Of a stretch of 64,000 nucleotides of DNA, positions 27,824-38,900 are shown in pieces; position 1 is the first letter of the stretch, and every line of letters begins with the position of its first letter. The notes under the pieces were generated by a model. The model was given only the letters and a program-made list of their open reading frames with translations. It searched no databases and had not been told where the DNA came from. Source of the DNA: Cydia pomonella (lineage: Eukaryota; Arthropoda; Insecta; Lepidoptera; Tortricidae); the NCBI RefSeq assembly GCF_033807575.1, contig NC_084724.1, positions 14,127,228-14,191,227 on the forward strand, written 5' to 3'. The position numbers were made by a program, and so were the translations under genes.

Positions 27824-29440
27824 GTCGCCGCCCTCCGGTTTTTGCAAGACCTCCAGTTTTATTGATTACAATTCCTCTACGAAATTTAAGCGATTGAACT
27901 TCCACTGTCCGTGAAATCCCCTCTCAAACAAAATGCTTACATTAAAGAGTATAACCACTAATAAACAAGTGAAGATAGTGAAATTGTTTTTTTTTCTATC
28001 AAAGTTTCTAGCGGCCATCAAGGTTCACGTTTCGTATAACGCAGATATTTCGAGTGAAATACATAAAAATATTTATGTTGCTTTTATTATTGATTACTAT
28101 TTCAAACTGGAAACTAATTGTATAAATAATCAATAAAATTTAAGCATTACTTCATAATTGTATAATACTTTCTTTTTTCCCGTATGAATTAATTCTTTTT
28201 ATCTTAAATCAAAAGCATGTACGTAAAATGGATACTATTATTTTCAACCGGCAACTCCACATAAAGTGTGTTCCTATTACACATAAAAACAAAAAAGATA
28301 AAATTAAACAAGTAAATTAATCACTTGCAAAAACTTTTAACTAATTTATTTGTTCAGAAAACTTTTAACAAATGTAAAGAAATTTAGGAGATAATATTTG
28401 CTAATAAAATAAAAGATATAGTTTTTATAAGTGGAACAAGTGGAACGCATCTATTGGGTAATGTTGCCATGTTCAAATGCAATTGGTCATTTCATGCAGG
28501 TGTATTAGGATGGTATCCCACCTGTCCAATTTAATGGTGCAATGTTTATTTGCATTGCATCTCATATTTTGCTTAATGAGTGAGTGAGACGCAATACACA
28601 TTGGATAGATATGTCAATAGGGTTGTTTCCATCTACAAATCTTAGGGCAGAATTGTATCCCAATAAATTCTTTTGGATTATAACAACATGTTAAAATACT
28701 TTTAGGGGACCTGTAATGACCATATTTTTGTAAATATTGAATTTAAAATATCTTTTCGCACACGTCACGTGACCAAACTCGAAACGTCATTGAAGATTCT
28801 AATGACGTCACAACTCTTGGATTGACACTGTTGACAGTTAGGCGATAAACAACAAATGACAAATGTCAGTTGACAGTTCGTATCTTCTACGTGTGTATGT
28901 AGTTATGTGTCAAACCGTAAACTGTGACGTCACACAATTTTGAAAGAGTGTTTTAGGCGCGAAAGCATCTGTCAAAATATATTTTGTTAATTTAACATAT
29001 TTAAAGCCGTTTTTAGTATAAAAGTTGAATTTTAGGGCAACTTTTAGTTAATATAGAACGTAATACAAACGTTTCAAAAAATTGGAAACAACCCTATTTG
29101 TTTTATTCCCCACCGCCACCGTAAATACGACCGTAATACCGTAAATATTAGTATAGTTTAAGGTGGATAGCAAATAACCCAACCAAATTACGTAGATTAT
29201 GTTTGGCATGTTGTCAGCTAATTTGAAGCATGTTTTTAATTTTGTCGCACTGCTATGTTCTGTCCCTCACGCGCGCACGGTATAGCGTATCTATGGAATC
29301 CCACCATCTATGTTCACAGAAAATTATTCTAACTTTCAACCGATAGCGACACATTTTTCTTGTTAATAGTTTTGTTTCTCTGATATTATATTAATATAAA
29401 ACTATCAGAAACCGTTCTAAACAGCTCTCTCGACAGAACA
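27824..29440. promoter_or_regulatory. Shared divergent 5' region of btz and the pallidin-like gene
   Basis: The two start codons face away from each other 1617 bp apart, so both promoters must lie here unless an upstream noncoding exon exists. TATAAAA at 29395-29401 is a weak TATA candidate for the plus-strand gene. A MITE occupies 28619-29094. The remainder, 27900-28618, is AT-rich with no feature I recognise. Confidence 0.5.
28619..29094 (+). mobile_element. MITE with AGGGTTGTTTCCA termini, copy 2
   Basis: Perfect terminal inverted repeats and a body nearly identical to 17657-18121. It lies about 350 bp upstream of the pallidin-like start codon and contains several TGACGTCA-like palindromes, so it may affect either promoter. 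Confidence 0.85.
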
Positions 29441-29448
29441 ATGGAAAA
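29441..29448 (+). CDS. Pallidin-like gene, coding exon 1
   Basis: Only ATGGAAAA is coding, followed by a consensus GTAAGT donor. The 80-bp intron 1 ends TTATTCTAG. Confidence 0.75.
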
Positions 29449-32400
29449 GTAAGTATTCACAGACAGCCATACAATAGATTATGACGAAATATTTTTCCAC
29501 GGCTAAATTTTCGTTTTCCTTATTCTAGCGTAAATCAAACTGATGATGCGAAGACCATTCAGCTGTTAAGTAAAGGTATAATGGAGCTGTATGAACCGCC
29601 GTTAGCCACTATAAACACCCATTTAAAGGAACTAACGTAAGTCTAACCTAAACTTTGTTTATGTGATTTTAATTAACAAGTAAATCATACCATACAACAT
29701 TTATTTGCCTAGCCTAAATAATGGCCGCAGTTCATTGCCATGAGCTCAAAGAGTCTTACTGTGAAACATTTCACTTAGATACATAGGTATTTAATTTGAT
29801 GAGTCATTTCCAGCATTGCTAAAACAAGTATTTTAAGTATGGTTGTAATTAAATTACAACTTAAATGTAGATAAATCAACTAAGACATATTTCTAGTTTT
29901 TATCTTAGTTTATAAATGCATAAAATAGTTATCTGTGTACACTGACTATGCCAAATATAACTTTAACTTGTAAAACAACTCGAGATATTATTACTTGCTC
30001 TCCTGACAGTCAATTTATATTACTTAGAGCTAATTTGTCCACAATATTTTTAGAATATCTTGGTACTATTACTGTTAAATAAGTTGCCAGCATTAAAAAT
30101 ATAAATGTAGCAAAATAAAGTGGGTAGTGTTATTAAGATACAAATTGAGGTAGAATTGAAAATGTAGTCCGCCATTCCATTTCTCACACATTTCCACTCA
30201 CCGAGTTATGACTAGCACATTTTCTTGGACCAAAATGGTGAGTACAATATCTTAGAGATAGGGAATATTAGGATTATATTATGCATTAAGTTGTAAAATT
30301 GTTTGATTGATTAAAATATTCAAGCATAATTGTGACAATCTAATAAATTTGAGAAGTTTAATATGCCACATTATTCTTACAGCCATTATTCTAAAAAGTA
30401 TCTGGTTTGGGCAAGTTAATTCTAAAGAATATCTTAGGGAATAAACATACGTTAGTTTTTATTCACTTCTTATCATCTTTATTGTATAATTTGGTAATGT
30501 CATAAATAACATTGACTGTGAGTAAGGTTATATTTTCAAATTTTTTTTCATTTCCACCCAAAACTACAAGATTATATAAGTACTGTTTTATCATTAAAAA
30601 GAAAGAAATTGTTATACAGAGTTCAAGAAAATTACACTTTTAATTTTCACTCAACTATATCATAATTCTGATTTTAGCAATCTTTGTATGCATTAAGGAA
30701 AGGTTCTGTCATGTGTTCAATCATAGTGGCAAAACTACTCAATTTTATTAAAAACTTTTATTTAACTTGCAATGTTTGTATGTATTAGTGTTGGCCGAAA
30801 CCCTAATGAAATTGACTTGCAGTCAGTGATAAAGCTTGTATTAATAAAATCGGCCAAGAGCATGTCGGGCCATGCTCAGTGTATGGTTCCGTAGTTACCA
30901 TTCTGTAATAGAATAGGCTAAACGGGGACTATTAGTAAGTATCATGTACATTACATGCATGAACCAGTACCTTTGCAGCGCTTTGTTTGTCATTTTACTA
31001 AGAAGACAACACTTTTTGCAAAAACTCAAAAACGGCTGGATCAATCATGATCGCTATAGTTTTCATTGAAAGTATTTAATAAAGCTTTTGATTTTAAAAT
31101 TTTTTCATATTTTTTGGACCCATGGTACAAATGTTAGATGGGGGGACATATTTTTCTTTGAAGCGTTTATTTTCAATTATATTTACTTGATCAAAAAATG
31201 GTTTTTGGAGACACATATTCGTTGTGAAAGACCTATTCAATGATACCCCACACTATTGAGTTAAAGCAAAAAAATATTCAAAAATATAATTTTGTACCGG
31301 AGATACCCTAAAAAATGTTTTTTATAGTTTTTATTTTACCATTTTGTCGCCAATGTCGACATGCATGATTAATGTATCCATGCCAAATTGCAGCTTTCTA
31401 GCACTAATGATTAAGGAGCAAAGCTGCGGACAGATGGACATGGCGAAACTAGTTTGACTATGGAACCCTACAAATGAAATTTTGCCTTAAAACTGATTAG
31501 TCAATGATATTTTATTTTATTTATTTTTATTTTAGTATATGGAAAACCAACAGCGCTATATATATCTAGAACTTCCAATAGAATTACAGAGCCAATTACA
31601 GGTTCTCACTTATAAAAATACAATAAATTATAAAAAGTTTTTGCCTATCTTAATTTACACATACAAGTTCCTACAGCATAAGAACAGATCTATATATATA
31701 TATGATTATTTTTACAAAAAATAAATTAAAAAAAGAAAAAGTAGTTAAATCCTGTGAGTACATATTCAACAATGCACCGAGCCTTGTCCTGCGCCAGAAT
31801 TATTGTCACCCATGAAGTGTCTAATTAATTTATTTTTTATTACTGCTATGCTATCATTATATATGTCGATATCACAATTTATAGAAACTTTATTTAAACT
31901 CATGCCTGCCCTGCATATGAAACTGTTTTTCCTATACCTAGTAGTAGCTTGGTAATTACTAATGGGACGAAAATGCCTTAGCCTCCTTGACGGAATATTA
32001 AAAGAGATCTTATTAAGCAAATTTGGACAATCTACATTACCTTTAATAATATTGACTAAGTACACTATATCTGCAATTTCACGGCGCTTAACAAGTGGGA
32101 TCAAATGATGTTTCTTACACAGCTTGAGATAGTCGATAGAACTATAGTTGACTCATTGATATTTTGACTGATTGATATGTCAATCAATTTGTTTTTGTGA
32201 TGCGTCTAAGCTAACATTAAAGTTTATTTTAGCCAAATCTCATAGAACACTGGCACCATCTCTGCAAACCTTTGCCAGTTGCCAACCCCACACGGTGTTG
32301 TTATTCATGAACAACTCATATGCTTAGATACTTCTGCTTCTGAATGTACAAATGAAGTCAATAAGTTTACTATATTTGTCCTAAGCCTTTACTCATTAAC

Positions 32401-32923
32401 TGAGGGCAGCTTTCCTTGTATGCCTTTACATTCACAGCAAAGCAGTGAAAATATTGTGAGAAGTGGGTTATGTATGATTTTAGTGGTTCTTCCAAGATTG
32501 GTATGTATGATTGACAGAGTATCTCTGTTTTTCAAGCCAGCCAATGCTTGTCATGGTAGGCAATGTTGATGTTAGAGTAGGAGAATAAATTAGTGTGTAT
32601 CAATAGGCTTGTGTCAACTAACAATGAAACCAATGGATGAATGTTTCTAGGCGTAAATTGTAATATTTAATCAAGGAAGACCGAAATAATTCCTCATAAA
32701 AAAATAAGATTATTGTTATTTTTACAAATTAAAATCAAAAAAATACCCCCCTGGCCCCTCCGCCGTGAACGCCAATTAGAACGTATTACGTCACATGGTG
32801 ATATGCGCCATTGTTGTTGTTGACGTTTGGTTATGATTTTCATACAACAGCACAAGTCACTTCGTTTTTAGGGTTCCGTAGCCAAATGGCATAAAACGGA
32901 ACCCTTATAGTTTCGCCATGTCC

Positions 32924-32982
<59 letters not shown>

Positions 32983-35900
32983 CGAGGCTTTGCTCCGTGG
33001 TCGTTAGTGCTAGAAAGCTGAAATTTGGCATGGATATATAAATCAATAAAGCCGACAAAGTCGTACAATAAAATCTAAAAATTTAATTTTTTTTAGGGTA
33101 CCTCCCCAACACGTAAAGTGGGGGTGAAATTTTTTTTTCGCTTCAACCCTAGAGTGTGGGGTATCGTTGGAAAGGTCTTTCAAAACTAATAGGGGTTTTC
33201 AAGAAACATTTTTTGATAAAGTGAATAAATTCGGAGATAATCGCACCGAAAGAAAAAAAAAATGTGTCCCCCCCCCTCTAACTTTTGAACCATAGGTCTA
33301 AAAAATATGAAAAAAATCGTGAAAGTAGAGCTTAAGAAAGACATTAAATGAAAACTATAGCGGACATGATCAGTTTAGCTGTTTTTGAGTTATCGCAAAA
33401 AGTTTTCCCTTCATAGTAGTTCAAAAGACTTATTTTAATTAGGTACTGATTATGCAAATTTGCCTATTTGTTTAACTCAGGTGAAAGGTACCGTTTCATC
33501 CCTTGGTTAACAATTTACTATACTTTAAGCTCCAGTTTAGCTTATTGTGACGGAAGAGTAACTACGGAACCCTACACTGAGCGTGGCCCGACATGCTCTT
33601 GGCCGGTTTTTATTTTCTATTATTATCATTTTTCGACAAGTTGAGAGTGTTATTTCCACCCATATCGGATAATACTAGCATAAACTGCCATGGAACCTGG
33701 ATTTATCAAAGCGAACAGCAATAATTTACCCAAAATTGACGCTGTTATGCTAGGCCGATTTTTCGCGTCGAACACTGACTTTTGTTCATCGGAATTTCGT
33801 AATGTTAAAACTTCTATGTAAGTATAAACAATACTAAAATACTGCTTATTATCATTTTCACGTATATTTCACTGTAGCACGCAGTCAATTATTATTTGAA
33901 GGTATGTATACCAATTGCAAATTAATTGATTTTGAGGTTAGAATTACAATGTAAATATAGAGAGATGATATTGTAAAGACACTACTTTGTCTTAGTGTCT
34001 TAAGCCCTATCGCAAGTTTGTGGAATAGTGGGTTTTTAATTGCCTATTTCGAAAGTAAGAATTAGAAAATAATTGTTTGTTTGCTCCCAGGGCAACAAAA
34101 AAAGCTTTGGTTTTTCTTAAGATTTACGAGTTCAATATGTAGTCACTACTTTTTTAGGGTTCCGTAGCCAAATGGCATAAAACGGAACCCTTATAGTTTC
34201 GCCATGTCCGTCTGTCTGTCTATCTGTCTGTCTGTCTGTCTGTCCGAGGCTTTGCTCCGTGGTCGTTAGTGCTAGAAAGCTGAAATTTGGCATGGATATA
34301 TAAATCAATAAAGCCGACAAAGTCGTACAATAAAATCTAAAAAATTAATTTTTTTTAGGGTACCTCCCCTACACGTAAAGGGGGGTGAATTTTTTTTTTC
34401 GCTTCAACCCTAGAGTGTGGGGTATCGTTGGAAAGGTCTTTCAAAACTAATAGGGGTTTTCAAGAAACATTTTTTGATAAAGTGAATATATTCGGAGATA
34501 ATCGCTCCGGAAGAAAAAAAAAATGTGTCCCCCCCCCCTCTAACTTTTGAACCATAGGTCCAAAAAATATGAAAAAAATCGTGGAAGTAGAGCTTAAGAA
34601 AGACATTAAATGAAAACTATAGCGGACATGATCAGTTTAGCTGTTTTTGAGTTATCGCAAAAAGTTTTCCCTTCATAGTAAAAAGACTTACTTTAATTAG
34701 GTACTGATTATGCAAATTTGCCTATTTGTTTAACTCGGGTGAAAGGTACCGTTTCATCCCTTGGTTAACAATTTACTATACTTTAAGCTCCAGCTTAGCT
34801 TATTGTGACGGAAGAGTAACTACGGAACCCTACACTGAGCGTGGCCCGACATGCTACTGGCCGGTTATTTAATAATACTTACCTACATCGAAATGATCTT
34901 CACAAAAATAAATTCTCGATGTTGTTGATAAACAATGAGCATCTTTCCTCCTTGCCAGTTTTAACCATTTTTTCCTTGACCGGAACACGTATGAATAATT
35001 TAGTCGGAGTTTTTATACTTGTATTTATACACTGGGGCACTATACAGTTTTTAAAATACGAAGTTTCCATTTTTATTTAAACAAAACAAACTTTCGCCGT
35101 AAGTGAACACAATCGCTTGCAACTATGTGACGTCATTCACGACGCCATGACACTTTCTTGTGTTTTTACGTCAGTTTAAAAATATTTTTTTCAAACTTAA
35201 AATATGTGTTTTAAATATAATTTTTATCATGAAATATTATTTTTTTGGGGTAATACAGGTACTAAACTATCGAAATAAGCCATTTTTGAAATTTACGACA
35301 CAGGCCTATTGTATGCATGTATGTACGGTCACGTCTGAAAATAACGATACGAAAAAAGGGTCAAAAATATGTCATCAAAAATACATGACTTTATTGCCCA
35401 TATATTAAGGTAGTGTTTATATATTTTTGACACATTTTTCGTACCTATATTTTCAGACGTGCTTGTATGTAAACACTTTAGCGTACATAAGACCGGTTAA
35501 AAACACAATAAAAACAAAATATGAATAAATTTATTAATTTATTTAAGTTTAATAACTGGCCAAACTGACAACCAGCGCTGGACGCCAGTCTAGCATATAG
35601 CGAGCTTGGTACCCACGGCCAACATGTCTTGCTAAATTTGATTACTTACCAATTAGATTAGACAATAAATTAGTATTACTACTTAACCTAGAATAAATTT
35701 GTACATACTTAACCTAGACTTTATGTATTGTTTGTATTGCTATTTTTTGTACCATCATGTTTAGGCAATTAAGTGATTTGAAGTTTGAATTATTCTACAG
35801 AGAATGTATGTTGTTTTCGAACATAAGTTAAAGGGTCTAGCAGGCTAAGGAAGGAGAAGTGGCCCCTGTGACGAATATCGGATTTTTATAATGTCATTTG

Positions 35901-38900
35901 TTGGCTATCTTATAATATAGAAACACCTTAACTTTCAGCCCCCTATCTTGAACCGTCACCGAGATAATGTCACAAACGTCATTTTATGGACACATTTTTC
36001 ATAGTCGTTGTTCTCCTGAACTATATAAGGTAGAGCAATCAAATCAAATCATAGCTATAAAGAATGAGTAGGAGTGTAACTCAGATATTTTTTAAATATT
36101 TAATTCCCTGAAAAAATAATTATTAAAATGTAAGAGATTTTTTTGACAGCTCTTTTCAACAAGTATTTGTAAAGCTGCAACATACTTTAAAAAAAATTAA
36201 ATGTCAACGAAAGCGTTTAGCTAATTAGCTATCAAAGGCGTCTTTCATTCTGAAGGAGATTTTCCGTTTAAATGAGGTTTAATTTCGTTGCCTAGCAACA
36301 GTGTTTATTTTGAACTTGACGCATGGCTGTCAAAAATCGGCCAAGTGCGAGTCGGACTCGCCCGTAAATGGTTCCGTACCATTTATGACGTATTAAAAAA
36401 AAACTACTTTCTAGATCTCGTTCAAACCAATTTTCGGTGGAAGTTTGCATGGTAATGTATATCATATATTTTATCACACATTTTACCACTTTGGAAGTGT
36501 CTCTCACGCAAACAATTCAGTTTAGAAAAATATTATATTAGAAACCTCAATATCATTTGTGAAGACCTATCCATAGATACCCCACACGTATGGGTTTGAT
36601 GAAAAAAAATTTTTTGAGTTTCAGTTCTAAGTATGGGGAACCCCCAAAATGTATTGTTTTTTTCTGCTATTTTTGTGTGAAAATCTTAATGTGGTTCACA
36701 GAATACATCTACTTGCCAAGTTTCAACAGTATAGTTCTTATACTTTCGGGAAAAAAGTGGCTGTGACATAAACGGACAGACAGACGGACATGACGAATCT
36801 ATAAGGGTTCCGTTTTTTGCCATTTGGCTACGGAACTCTGAAAGTGTGTCCATAAAATGACGTTTGTGAGATTATCTCGGTGACGGTTCAAGATAGGGGG
36901 CTGAAAGTTAAGGTGTTCATATATTATAAGATAGCCAACAAATGACATTATAAAAATCCGATATTCGTCACAGGGGCCACTTCTCCATCCTTAGCCTGCT
37001 AGACCCTTTCATTTGATTATTCTGCTGTAGATAGACCCCTTCTGGGTAAAAGCCACCTCCAGCAGCATCTGACTTTGTCGAGTGCTACGCTTTGCCATTC
37101 TTTGCCTGCAGTAGCAACAATTTCGTCCTGCCACCTGGCTAGTGGATTTCCTCTGTATCTAGAGTTTTGGGGCCCTTTTCATTAGGTCAAAGATTCAAAG
37201 AATTTATTTGCATAGAACACAGTAATATAAAGGTCTTACAAGATAAAAGAAAATCCGTGCATTCAGTTTGCATGCAGGCGTGCAAATAATTTAAAAAACA
37301 GGCAATATATTTATAAAAATAGAAAATAAATTAAAAATATCAATTATACACAATGTCAAGTAAAATAATAATCGAGGGTCGAAGTTAAACATAATGTCAA
37401 ATTTATAATAAATAAAATAGAATTTACAATATTTCCTGAATTTGAATGTCAATTATCAACTAGAAATTTCAGCAGCATGTCAGTTTGTGATCTAAATATT
37501 TGTGTACACTATAGAAACAATTATCAAGAAGCCAATCATCTTCTTCATCTTTACTATTCACCTTTCGTCGTGAGCCTCAGAGAATCCTAAATGAATATAA
37601 TGTAATTGTTGTTTCAGGGAAAGGCAAGAAGCAGTCCACAGCACGCTGACTTCAGAGCGGAGGCGGCTAGAAGACTTGCAAAATGACGCTATGGTTGATG
37701 CACTTGTGAGTGTCACTTTCACTTTTCATACACACTTGCTTGTAACAATTTTTTTTTAACACACTTAAGGTAGAAATACTAGTGCTCGACGCTGCACTAG
37801 TCACCGATATGGGCACTTTATTTCATGGAAATATAGGTTAAATTTGAACAACGAAGATTTTTCTGTATTCGAACTTAATCCTTGTCACTTTGACATAAAG
37901 TGCCCATGTCGAATACTAGTGCAGCGTCGAGCACTAGTACTTCTACCTTATATTAACATATAGCAACTAACTGACAGTTCAGTAACTTCTTGCAGGCCTA
38001 TTTTAACCTACTTCCATCAGTCAGTAGTAGTCGTCAGTATCAGAAGTAAGTTAATTTAATGTTAGTAATTTGTAAATAGATTTGAAACTCTGCAAGTGAT
38101 GATGATGGACATATAGGCAGGATATGGATTATTGCTTTGATTTGGGAGAGAGTAAAGTATACAACAACAACAACAACAAATACAAATCCTCTTTATTGTA
38201 CAACTTCAGAATAAATGTACATGGAAACACATATAATACAAATAATAATAAAGTATGTTATTAGCTGGGTCCACACAGAGCGAGCCTACGCGCGAGGCAA
38301 TTTCCTCAAGCACAAAACGGCCAGTGTAGACGTGCCTCGGCCGAGGCGGCGCGCTCGGGCGAGGCAAACGCACGCGCCTCCTCCGCCGAGTCACGTCTAC
38401 ACTGGCCGTTTTGTGCGTGAGAAATTGCCTCACGCGTATGCCCGCTCTGTGTGGACCCGGTTATTGAATACTGAAATTTTGGCCGAATCTTATTTAATCT
38501 GCAATGTTTCCTTCAAAATTTTAATTGGTATCTGATTGAGCTAATATTTGGCATTATTATGTGGATCCAGTTTATTACGATGCAATATTATTATTATACC
38601 ATAATCAAGCTGGCAAAATCCCTTGCAGACCCCTCGTAATGTTAAAGCTGTCAAGTGCGAGTTCTATTAACTCGGGCACCGATCCATACTAAATCTATCT
38701 CATCATCTATCTAGGCCAGGAGTATACTCAGTATAATTGTGTACAGCGTCATCTATCGGCGATTTGCGGGAAATCTACGCGACCTGAAGTATGTATGCTG
38801 GTTTTTCGGGAATAATAAAATTCTTTATCGTGTGAACCGATTTCAACATTTTTTCTTTTTTTTCAAAGATGGTGCAATGTGTACCATAGAGCTGATCTGA

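Noticed and set aside
31539..31724. 61-codon frame rich in Tyr/Ile/Lys
   Set aside because: AT-rich chance frame in intron 2 with no splice support or motif.
38206..38535. Paired frames of 75 and 106 codons on opposite strands
   Set aside because: Both follow from the symmetry of the GC-rich foldback element.
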